Source: an uncultured Caryophanales bacterium (GTDB taxonomy: Bacteria > Bacillota_I > Bacilli_A > RF39 > UBA660). Taken from it: a stretch of DNA of 14,894 nucleotides. Location: NCBI GenBank assembly GCA_947303225.1, contig CAMYXG010000016.1:1-14894 (forward strand), read 5' to 3'. Both the position numbers and the translations under genes were made by a program. This document shows, piece after piece, positions 6,603 through 13,938 of the stretch (position 1 is the first letter of the stretch; each line of letters starts with the position of its first letter). The notes under the pieces were generated by a model. That model searched no databases. It was not told where the DNA came from and saw only the letters and a list, made by a program, of their open reading frames with translations.

Positions 6603-9600
6603 CTATTCATTCTCTTTATTCTGTAAATTTTGATAGTATTCATAAGTTTGTTCAGCCTGTTCCTTATTTTGACTTAATAATTGATCTCCTGCTTTATTCA
6701 ACTTATTTAGAGAACGATATCGATCTTCTCCTAACATAAACTCTTCATATTTTGAAAAGTCAGCATTACTATCCACTTTAAATTCTCTATTTTCAGGATT
6801 GTAATGGAAAAGTGGGAAATAACCAGACTGAGTTGCTTCTTTTTCTTCTTGAATACTATTTTTCATTCCCTTGATAATTCCTTGAGCAATACAAGGAGCA
6901 TAAGCAATAATTATACTTGGTCCATTATAAGCTTCAGCTTCTTTCATAACCTTAATTGCTTGCATTGCATTGGCACCTAATGAAATAGTTCCAACATAAA
7001 CATGCGGATAAGAAAGTGCCATCTTTGCCAAATTCTTTTTTGCTGTTTCTTTTCCACTAGCAGCAAATTTAGCAACTGCACCAGTTCTTGTAGACTTAGA
7101 AGCTTGTCCTCCTGTATTAGAATAAACTTCTGTATCTAATACCAATATATTAACATTTTCACGATTAGCTAAAACATGATCTATTCCATTATATCCAATA
7201 TCATATGCCCAACCATCTCCACCAATCATCCAAACAGATTTAGGAGCAATAAAATCTTTTAATTCCTTTAAATGATCAATTTTAGTTTCATCTATCACTT
7301 CTAATAAAGCATTAGCTGTTTCCTCGGTAATTTCTTTAGCATAATTTTTATAGATCTCCATTTCACTCTTCTTAACAAGATGAATATGATTTTCAATTAA
7401 AGCAACAATCTGCTTTTTCATTGTTTGATCAGCAATTCTCATACCAAAACCAAACTCTGCATTATCTTCAAATAAAGAATTTGCCCAAGGAATCGTATAT
7501 GGCATAGATGGAGTACTAGCACCATAAATAGAAGAACATCCAGTAGCATTTGCAACAATCATTCGATCTCCAAACAATTGTGTTAATAGTTTTAAATAAG
7601 GAGTTTCTCCACAACCAGCACAAGCTCCTGGAAATTCAAATCTTGGTTGTTTAAACTGACTTCCTTTAACAGTAGTATCAGGCATTACATCTTCTTTTGG
7701 TTTTACTTCTTCATACAAATATTTATACTCTTCATCACGTTTATCTTCTAATAATTCACTCTTCATTTTCATAACAAGGGCTTTAGCACCTGCTTTTCCA
7801 GGACAAACTTCACTACAAAGACCACATCCAGTACAATCTGGTAAACTAACTCCAATCGTAAATTTCAAATCCTGATCTTTAATATTTGCATCAGCTAAAT
7901 GTCTACTAACAGACTCTGGAGCATCAATTACCTCTTTTTCATCCAATAAGAAAGGTCTAACAACAGCATGAGGACAAACTAAACTACACATATTACAATG
8001 AATACAATTATCTGAATCATAACAAGGAGCCATCTCACTACTATCACGTTTATCTAATTTTGAAGTACCAGCCTCAAATTCACCATTTGGTATCTTAACA
8101 AAACGACTGACTGGTAAAGAATCTCCTTCCATAGAGTCAATCACTTCAAATAAGCTCTTCTTCTTTTCTATATCAGAATCAAAATCAACAAATGGTACTT
8201 TAACTGGAATTAGCGACTCCAAAGAAGCATCAATAGCTTGAATATTCTTCTCAACAAGATTTCCACCCTTATTTGCAAATTTTACAGAAAGATTTTCTTT
8301 AATCTTTTGAACAGCAAAATTAAAATCAACTATCTTACCAAGTTTAAACAAAATAGTTTCCATGATAGTACTAATCTTACCTGGAAGTCCAGACTCACTA
8401 GCAATCCTACTAGCATCAACAACAAACATTTTTACATGCTTATTTTGTAAAATCTTCTTGTCATGATTACTCATCATAGCTAAGACTTCATCTGGATTCT
8501 TACTTGTATTTAAAATAAATACTCCTTTATCAGCTATCTTATCTAGCATCTTAATTCGATGAAGATAACTATCCTTTGTACATACAACAATATTTGCCTT
8601 TTCCACATAATAAGTACTAGAAATAGGATTATTTCCAAAACGAAGATTAGCAATCGTTACTCCCCCACTCTTCTTAGAATCATATTGGAAATAACCTTGT
8701 ACATAAGCATTTGTATAAGTACCAGTTATCTTCATTAAATCCTTAGAAGCAGAAACCATTCCATCACTACCATATCCATAAATTAAAAATTCAGCAGATC
8801 TACTTGGTAGCATAAATTTCTCATCATAAGGAATACTTAAATTAGTAATATCATCTTGAATACCAACAGTAAAATTATGATGAACTTCTCTTGTATCTAG
8901 AAAATCAAAAACACCTTTTATCATAGCAGGAGTAGTATTTTTACTAGATAAACCATATCTTCCACCATAAACACTAACTCTAGCATCAGCATTCTTGATA
9001 GTTTGAATAATATCCAAATATAATGGTTCTCCACTAGCTCCTGGTTCTTTTGTACGATCAAGAACTGCTATTTTCTTAACACTCTTAGGTAATTCATTTA
9101 AAAAGTATTTAGAACTAAATGGACGATATAAATGAACTTCCATTAAGCCAACTGGCTCATTTTTTTCTTTTACTAAATATTCTACAGTCTCTCGAATAGT
9201 CTCACAAACAGAACCCATCGCAACAATTACTTTATTAGCCGTAGGACTACCATAATAATTAAATGGTTTATAGTTTTTTCCAGTAATCTTATTAATCTTA
9301 GCCATATAATCATTTACAATATCAGGTACTTTATTATAGTATTCATTTCGAACTTCAGTAGCTTGAAAATAAATATCCTCATTTTGAGCAGTACCACGAA
9401 TAGTAGGCTTATTAGGATTCATAGCACGAGAACGAAATTCTCTCAAACTTTTTTCATCAATAAATCCTTTTAGCTTTTCAGTATCAATAACTTCAACTTT
9501 TTGTAATTCATGACTCGTACGAAAACCATCAAAAAAGTTAACAAATGGAACCTTTCCTTTTATAGCAGAAAGATGTGCTACACCTGTTAAATCCATAACT

Positions 9601-10034
9601 TGTTGAACTGAACTAGAAGCAAGCATTGCAAAACCAGTACTACGAGTTGCATAAACATCTTGATGATCTCCAAAAATAGATAAAGCATGTGTTGCAAGAC
9701 TACGTGCAGCAACATGAATAACACAGGGAAGTAATTCTCCTGCTATTTTATACATATTAGGAATCATTAATAAAAGTCCTTGACTTGCCGTATAAGTAGT
9801 TGTTAAACAACCAGCTTGCAAAGAGCCATGAACCATACCAGCAGCTCCTGCTTCACTTTCCATTTCTACAACCTTAACTGGAGTATCAAAAAAATTAAGC
9901 TTTCCCTCACTACTCCATTTATCTGTAAGTTCAGCCATAGGACTAGCTGGAGTAATTGGATAAATACCAGCTACCTCTGTAAAATTATAGGAAACATAAG
10001 CTGCCGCTTCATTTCCATCCATTATCTTCATCAT
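6603..10034 (-). CDS. nifJ: Pyruvate:ferredoxin (flavodoxin) oxidoreductase, single-chain
   Basis: PFOR oxidises pyruvate with CoA to acetyl-CoA and CO2 and reduces ferredoxin or flavodoxin, the core energy step of many anaerobes. The 1143-residue chain shows all expected domains: the N-terminal pyrimidine-binding domain (GIYPITPASPMAE, about 23-35), the CoA/transketolase C-like domain, the EKR linker region, a two-cluster ferredoxin domain (CIHCNMCSLVCP about 677-688; CTGCGLCSEVCP about 734-745), and the C-terminal TPP domain with CAGCGE (about 805-810), GDGWAYDIG (about 939-947) and YSNTGGQASKSTRTG. A further Cys in YAPCIAQG completes the third cluster set. The start at 10034 follows GAAAGGA by eight bases; 10031 is also possible. 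It is monocistronic, with its own promoter and terminator, and ends in TAG. Confidence 0.97.
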   Translation of the reverse strand: MMKIMDGNEAAAYVSYNFTEVAGIYPITPASPMAELTDKWSSEGKLNFFDTPVKVVEMESEAGAAGMVHGSLQAGCLTTTYTASQGLLLMIPNMYKIAGELLPCVIHVAARSLATHALSIFGDHQDVYATRSTGFAMLASSSVQQVMDLTGVAHLSAIKGKVPFVNFFDGFRTSHELQKVEVIDTEKLKGFIDEKSLREFRSRAMNPNKPTIRGTAQNEDIYFQATEVRNEYYNKVPDIVNDYMAKINKITGKNYKPFNYYGSPTANKVIVAMGSVCETIRETVEYLVKEKNEPVGLMEVHLYRPFSSKYFLNELPKSVKKIAVLDRTKEPGASGEPLYLDIIQTIKNADARVSVYGGRYGLSSKNTTPAMIKGVFDFLDTREVHHNFTVGIQDDITNLSIPYDEKFMLPSRSAEFLIYGYGSDGMVSASKDLMKITGTYTNAYVQGYFQYDSKKSGGVTIANLRFGNNPISSTYYVEKANIVVCTKDSYLHRIKMLDKIADKGVFILNTSKNPDEVLAMMSNHDKKILQNKHVKMFVVDASRIASESGLPGKISTIMETILFKLGKIVDFNFAVQKIKENLSVKFANKGGNLVEKNIQAIDASLESLIPVKVPFVDFDSDIEKKKSLFEVIDSMEGDSLPVSRFVKIPNGEFEAGTSKLDKRDSSEMAPCYDSDNCIHCNMCSLVCPHAVVRPFLLDEKEVIDAPESVSRHLADANIKDQDLKFTIGVSLPDCTGCGLCSEVCPGKAGAKALVMKMKSELLEDKRDEEYKYLYEEVKPKEDVMPDTTVKGSQFKQPRFEFPGACAGCGETPYLKLLTQLFGDRMIVANATGCSSIYGASTPSMPYTIPWANSLFEDNAEFGFGMRIADQTMKKQIVALIENHIHLVKKSEMEIYKNYAKEITEETANALLEVIDETKIDHLKELKDFIAPKSVWMIGGDGWAYDIGYNGIDHVLANRENVNILVLDTEVYSNTGGQASKSTRTGAVAKFAASGKETAKKNLAKMALSYPHVYVGTISLGANAMQAIKVMKEAEAYNGPSIIIAYAPCIAQGIIKGMKNSIQEEKEATQSGYFPLFHYNPENREFKVDSNADFSKYEEFMLGEDRYRSLNKLNKAGDQLLSQNKEQAEQTYEYYQNLQNKENE

Positions 10035-10059
10035 AAGAACCATCCTTTCACTATAAAAC

Positions 10060-10068
10060 ATTATAACA
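10060..10068 (-). promoter_or_regulatory. Extended -10 promoter of nifJ
   Basis: TGTTATAAT on the minus strand (10068-10060) with no convincing -35; the -35 position falls inside the preceding gene's terminator stem. The predicted start near 10053 gives a leader of about 19 bases. Confidence 0.6.
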
Positions 10069-10069
10069 T

Positions 10070-10105
10070 AAAAAAAGAAAATAAGTACAATATCTACTTA
10101 TTTTC
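10070..10105 (-). terminator. AT-rich intrinsic terminator of the phosphoesterase gene
   Basis: A perfect eleven-pair stem GAAAATAAGTA/TACTTATTTTC (10077-10087 with 10095-10105), a seven-base loop, and on the minus strand a seven-U run (10076-10070). It follows the stop at 10118 and abuts the nifJ promoter. Confidence 0.65.
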
Positions 10106-10117
10106 ATATTATTTCAG

Positions 10118-11050
10118 TTAATATAAAATCTCCTTAATTAATCTCTTAGCCTTATCTTCACAACAATCATTAGAATGATTAATAAAAATCCTTCTTTTCT
10201 CTAATTCATCATCATTCATTTTTTCAAACTGACCATCATACTGATAACCATCTATGATTTCATTATTATGATTAAAAACCATAATATCAAGATGATCATG
10301 AAAAACCTCCACAAAAGGCACATGATTATATTCAAAATGACCTGTCGCAAAAGCAGCACATCCACCATCGATATTAATATAATGTTCTCCTTTATTATAA
10401 AAAAATCCACGATTATTTTCAACAGGAGTATGTCCAATAATAGTAAGATATCCATCTTTTCCTATATGATTATAACCAATGATTTCACCAACAAAAAATA
10501 AAAATGAATCCCTTATTTCTTCCCTAGTCCAAACAGCTTTTTCAACTTTTTTATCATTATCAGATAATTTCATATGACAATCATCAAACACTTCCTTTGG
10601 AGCTTGAGCATGAACCAATAATAATTGATTTCCATCAATGATTTCAGGAAACTTCTGATAAATATCCAAATTACCTAAAAAGTCTTTTAATTCCTCACAC
10701 TTCTCTTCACCATTCTCCAAAGCATCTAATTCCCCTTCTATAATCCATCCACCATTTAACATCCAATCAGACCAATGATTAAATGCCTTCCCTGGTTTTC
10801 TCTTTAATAATGCCTGATACATCATCAACTCATGATTTCCTGCTAAATAATGAACATGAATATTTCCTTTACCATGAATTCTATCAATAACATCTTCCAA
10901 CAATCGAAAAGAATCTAATCCTCTATCAATCAAATCACCATTAATATATAATTCAACATCATCCACTAAAGAAACATTTTCTAAATAACCAATAATAGAA
11001 TCATAAACTTCACCATTACCATGTAAATCACTAACAATATATTTTCTCAT
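10118..11050 (-). CDS. Calcineurin-like (PPP-type) metallophosphoesterase
   Basis: A 310-residue two-metal phosphoesterase with the full motif set in order: DLHG (8-11, the D-x-H), GDLIDRG (38-44), GNHE (71-74), VHA (146-148) and GHTPV (206-210). These supply the Asp, His and Asn ligands for the dinuclear metal site. The family includes bacterial Ser/Thr phosphatases (PrpA/PrpB type), PrpE and ApaH-type diadenosine tetraphosphatases; the sequence alone does not tell me which substrate is used. No signal peptide or membrane helix, so cytoplasmic. The start at 11050 follows GGGGTGG by about five bases. It is monocistronic and divergent from the exporter genes, with about 100 bases between the two starts holding both promoters. 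Confidence 0.9.
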   Translation of the reverse strand: MRKYIVSDLHGNGEVYDSIIGYLENVSLVDDVELYINGDLIDRGLDSFRLLEDVIDRIHGKGNIHVHYLAGNHELMMYQALLKRKPGKAFNHWSDWMLNGGWIIEGELDALENGEEKCEELKDFLGNLDIYQKFPEIIDGNQLLLVHAQAPKEVFDDCHMKLSDNDKKVEKAVWTREEIRDSFLFFVGEIIGYNHIGKDGYLTIIGHTPVENNRGFFYNKGEHYINIDGGCAAFATGHFEYNHVPFVEVFHDHLDIMVFNHNNEIIDGYQYDGQFEKMNDDELEKRRIFINHSNDCCEDKAKRLIKEILY

Positions 11051-11073
11051 GAAACCACCCCAAAATCCAACAT

Positions 11074-11082
11074 ATTATAACA
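11074..11082 (-). promoter_or_regulatory. Extended -10 promoter of the phosphoesterase gene
   Basis: TGTTATAAT on the minus strand (11082-11074), identical to the nifJ element. The predicted start near 11067 leaves a leader of about 17 bases. Confidence 0.6.
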
Positions 11083-11106
11083 TAAATAAAAAGAAAATCC
11101 AACAGT

Positions 11107-11135
11107 TTGACTATAGAATTATTTATTTATATAAT
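11107..11135 (+). promoter_or_regulatory. Consensus promoter of the exporter genes, with a nearly leaderless start
   Basis: TTGACT (11107-11112), 17 bases, TATAAT (11130-11135). The expected start at about 11142 falls within AAAGGAG (11141-11147), the ribosome site of the ATG at 11154, leaving a leader of only about 12 bases. This excludes the longer frame that begins upstream at 11049. Confidence 0.75.
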
Positions 11136-11153
11136 AAAAAAAAGGAGCTTACC

Positions 11154-11951
11154 ATGAAAGAATATTTTAAAGAACAAATATCAAACATCAAAAAAATAAT
11201 TTATCTATCAAAAATAGATTTAGTGAGAACATATAGAGGATCTACACTAGGATGGTTTTGGGCTATTTTTAAACCAGCATTTGCTATAATAATATATTAC
11301 TTTACTTTTATAATTGGATTAAAAGTATCAAAAGATATCTTTGGTTATCCATATTTTTTATGGCTAATAGCAGGAATTGTCCCATGGTTTTTCATAAGAG
11401 ATATTCTTCAACAAGGTGTTGAAAGTATAAGAAAATATCATTATCTAGTAACAAAAGTAAAATTTCCTGTTTCTATCATACCCACTTTTACAACATTATC
11501 TAACTTTATCATACATCTAATACTATTAATATTAGTTTTTGCTTGTTTCATAATTAGTAATCATTCATTAACAATATATATCATTCAATTACCAATATAT
11601 ATCACTCTAATGTTTCTTTTCTTTAATTTTCTAAACTTATTTTTATCATCTTTATCAGCGATTAGTAAAGATTTCTGTAGTTTTATTAAATCATTTACTA
11701 CCGCAATATTCTGGCTATCAGGAATAATATAGGATATATCAAATATTAACATAAAATGGTTAAAATATTTATTTTATTTAAACCCAGTAACATTTATAGT
11801 CAATGGATACAGAAATTGTTTTATAAAACATATATGGATAATAGAAGAACCTTTTCAATTGCTTATCTATATAAGCTCATTAGTTTTAATGATATTGATA
11901 AGTACATGGACTTATAAAAAAGTCAAAAAAGAAATTCCTGATTTATTATAG
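11154..11951 (+). pseudogene. TagG/Wzm-type ABC-2 exporter permease interrupted by one in-frame TAG
   Basis: ABC-2 permeases of this type form the channel that exports lipid-linked wall polysaccharide such as teichoic acid or O-antigen-like chains. The frame opens with KIDLVRTYRGSTLGWFWAIF, the typical cytoplasmic amphipathic start, followed by hydrophobic helices and KFPVSIIPTFTT. Translation stops at TAG (11730-11732) after 192 residues (FWLSGII). The same frame then continues without interruption to TAG at 11949-11951: DISNINIKWLKYFLYLNPVT, then FIVNGYR, the conserved LNP-x-GYR region and last helix of the family. Full length would be 265 residues, normal for the family. The interrupted codon probably encoded Tyr or another residue. 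This may be a true nonsense mutation, a sequencing error or a suppressed codon. The following ATPase gene is intact, with its ribosome site overlapping the final stop. Confidence 0.85.
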
Positions 11952-11959
11952 GAGGAATC

Positions 11960-12685
11960 ATGAAAAAAAAAATAACTGTAAAATTCAAAAATGTAACAAA
12001 AGAATATCGTTTAGCACAAAAATCAAAAAAAGGTATTATTTCCTTATTATTTAATAAAAAAAATATAAAAACAAAAAAAGTATTAGATAATATTTCTTTT
12101 GAAATAAAAAAAGGAGAAAGCGTAGCAATCCTAGGAAAAAATGGTATGGGCAAATCTACAATTATTAAACTATTATCAGGTATATCTTATCCAACAAATG
12201 GAGATATTATAACAGAAGGTAAAATTAGTTCTATTCTAGAATTAAACGCTGGATTCGAAACTGATTTTACTGGAAGAGAAAACATCTATCTAAAATGTCA
12301 AATATTAGATTTAACAAAAGAAGAAACAGACAATATATTAGATAAAATCATAGAATTTGCTGATATTGGAGAATATATTGATGAACCGGTCAGAACCTAT
12401 TCATCCGGTATGAGAGCAAGACTTGGTTTTGCAATAAGTGTTCACATAAAACCAGATATTCTAGCCATAGATGAAGTATTTAGTGTAGGAGACTATAGTT
12501 TCAAGCAAAAATGTTTCAATAAAATAAAAGAAATAAAAAATGATGAAAACGCTACCTTTATACTAGTAACTCATTCCCCAGAAATAGCTGAAGAATTCTG
12601 TACAAGAGGATTATTATTAGATAAAGGAAAAATCATTTATGATGGAAAAATAAAAACATGTATCAATCAATATTTAAAATTATAA
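11960..12685 (+). CDS. TagH/Wzt-type polysaccharide-export ABC transporter ATPase
   Basis: This 241-residue nucleotide-binding subunit drives export with the preceding permease. Motifs: Walker A GKNGMGKST (59-67), the E-L-NAGF Q-loop-like region characteristic of polysaccharide exporters (93-100), GREN (105-108), signature YSSGM (147-151), Walker B LAIDEV (168-173, catalytic Glu present) and H-loop THS (204-206). Residues 20-37 carry a Lys-rich insert (KSKKGIISLLFNKKNIKTKK) usual in the TagH group. It ends straight after the ATPase domain, without the C-terminal carbohydrate-binding or wall-associated extension of long Wzt/TagH forms. AGGAGG sits five bases before the ATG and overlaps the permease stop, indicating coupling. 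It is still under the consensus promoter at 11107. Export of a wall glycan is inferred from the family; the glycan itself is unknown. Confidence 0.93.
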   Translation: MKKKITVKFKNVTKEYRLAQKSKKGIISLLFNKKNIKTKKVLDNISFEIKKGESVAILGKNGMGKSTIIKLLSGISYPTNGDIITEGKISSILELNAGFETDFTGRENIYLKCQILDLTKEETDNILDKIIEFADIGEYIDEPVRTYSSGMRARLGFAISVHIKPDILAIDEVFSVGDYSFKQKCFNKIKEIKNDENATFILVTHSPEIAEEFCTRGLLLDKGKIIYDGKIKTCINQYLKL

Positions 12686-12710
12686 AGAAGAGCATCAAAC
12701 TCTTCTTTTT
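12685..12710. terminator. Terminator between convergent exporter and surface-protein genes
   Basis: Stem AAGAAGAG/CTCTTCTT (12685-12692 with 12700-12707), seven-base loop, then T-run on plus to 12710. It overlaps the ATPase stop codon. The minus-strand gene stops at 12711, so the hairpin probably also serves that gene, though its minus-side U-run is weaker. Confidence 0.75.
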
Positions 12711-13859
12711 CTATTCAAAACATGCTGAATTACCATCATAATAAAAATCACAATACCATGAACTATCATTAGCTCCTACACAGCCATTCGAATCAACATA
12801 TACATATAATCCCGAAATACTACATACAAAATAAGATCCTTCATCAACACAATAATTTGTATTTTCACCAAAAGCCTGCTTTAATATCTCCAAATTGTCT
12901 TCATAATATGGACTCCTATAATTATCTACTAATAAATCAAATACAGAACCTCTTAAAGAATAAGATCCCTTTTTGACACCAGGATTATTACTTTCCATTT
13001 CCTCTGTAACATTAAATTCCACATAACTTTCTTCTACTTTTTTATTGACCAACTTATGTTTTAAATAAATATTTTTACCAGTTTCTGTTCCAGTATTATA
13101 TTTAATAATTTGTTTCGAAATAGTTTTATCTAACCAAACATAAGATGAAGTACCCACATTTTCATCATACTTATTTATGGTATATACATAACCATCAGTT
13201 AATGTAGATAATTCAATCTTTGCTTCTATGTCTATACTAAGATTACATACAGCATAAACACTAAAAGAAGTGAATAAAAGTAATAAAAATAACAAAAGAA
13301 GTAAACTATTTTTATGATATCTTTTTGATAAAATAAATAAACAAATTACAAATAATAGAAAAAGAATAGTTCCCATATTACCTGTAGCAGGATTAATAAT
13401 CACATCATTCGACTTAGCCATAACTAAATGAGTATTAGAACTATACACATTATCATCATTCAATAATTCTTCAGGAATAGTTTTCATATAAGAAACTCTT
13501 AACAATACTTCTTTAGTTTCATTCTTTTTTATGACATTAGATTTGTCTTCCGTACTAATCATATAATTAAAGTATTCATTATTATAATTAGAATCCAACT
13601 CATAATCTTTATCCGTATCATTCTTTATAATCATTTTATATTCAATAAAACTACCAACTTCATCTAACTTAATATCAAATATCAATTTTTTTCCATCAAT
13701 AACTGGTTCCAATTTTTGAACTGCACTTTCAGACTTATTTAAAATCTCTATTTTTTCAATAGAAATATTATCTAGAGAGCACTCTTCCGCTCTAACAACA
13801 AATGGTACCAATAATCCAGTCAATATAACGAATAATATAAATAAAGTTTTCTTTTTCAT
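12711..13859 (-). CDS. Surface protein with two exported domains around an NPATG sorting-like segment
   Basis: I do not recognise a named family. The 382-residue protein starts with a signal peptide (KKKTLFILFVILTGLLVPF, ending VRA). An outer domain follows to about 155, rich in Asn/Lys and beta-like strands. Then comes NPATG (156-160), a hydrophobic helix (162-178) and a basic KRYHK, the layout of a sortase-type wall-sorting tail, but here internal. Immediately after are a second hydrophobic stretch of mostly Leu (185-204, like a second signal peptide) and a C-terminal domain with six Cys, five of them in its last 50 residues (CVDEG...FVCSISGLYVYVDSNG...), reminiscent of pilin-like disulfide ends. 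The ATG at 13859 (AAGGAG eight bases upstream) is preferred to TTG at 13865. It could be a fusion of two secreted proteins. The topology is inferred. Confidence 0.8.
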   Translation of the reverse strand: MKKKTLFILFVILTGLLVPFVVRAEECSLDNISIEKIEILNKSESAVQKLEPVIDGKKLIFDIKLDEVGSFIEYKMIIKNDTDKDYELDSNYNNEYFNYMISTEDKSNVIKKNETKEVLLRVSYMKTIPEELLNDDNVYSSNTHLVMAKSNDVIINPATGNMGTILFLLFVICLFILSKRYHKNSLLLLLFLLLLFTSFSVYAVCNLSIDIEAKIELSTLTDGYVYTINKYDENVGTSSYVWLDKTISKQIIKYNTGTETGKNIYLKHKLVNKKVEESYVEFNVTEEMESNNPGVKKGSYSLRGSVFDLLVDNYRSPYYEDNLEILKQAFGENTNYCVDEGSYFVCSISGLYVYVDSNGCVGANDSSWYCDFYYDGNSACFE

Positions 13860-13885
13860 ATTCAAATCTCCTTTACTATAAATTA

Positions 13886-13894
13886 ATTATATCA
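13886..13894 (-). promoter_or_regulatory. Extended -10 promoter of the surface-protein gene
   Basis: TGATATAAT on the minus strand (13894-13886); the predicted start near 13879 gives a leader of about 20 bases. The position expected for -35 (about 13909-13914) is inside a run of 13 T on this strand. Confidence 0.55.
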
Positions 13895-13904
13895 AAAATA
13901 ATTC

Positions 13905-13937
13905 AAAAAAAAAAAAAGATATAGATTTCTCTACACC
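13905..13937 (-). terminator. Intrinsic terminator with GAAA loop and a 13-base U-run
   Basis: On the minus strand GGTGTAGA (13937-13930) pairs with TCTATATC (13925-13918, two G-U pairs) across a GAAA loop, followed by 13 T (13917-13905). It lies directly after the stop of the upstream surface-protein gene at 13939. Confidence 0.65.
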
Positions 13938-13938
13938 T

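Noticed and set aside
8238..8450. 70-codon plus-strand frame inside nifJ
   Set aside because: Antisense shadow of PFOR without start signals or recognisable content.
9816..10121. 101-codon plus-strand frame over the start of nifJ
   Set aside because: It lies antisense to the conserved PFOR N-terminus, with a composition that mirrors the real gene and no ribosome site.
11049..11153. Longer start for the exporter permease at 11049
   Set aside because: The promoter -10 box (11130-11135) and ribosome site lie downstream of it, and the extra residues do not belong to the family.
11730..11732. Reassignment of TAG to a sense codon
   Set aside because: nifJ, the 12711 surface gene and the permease frame itself end at TAG at the positions expected for their families, so TAG acts as a stop here.
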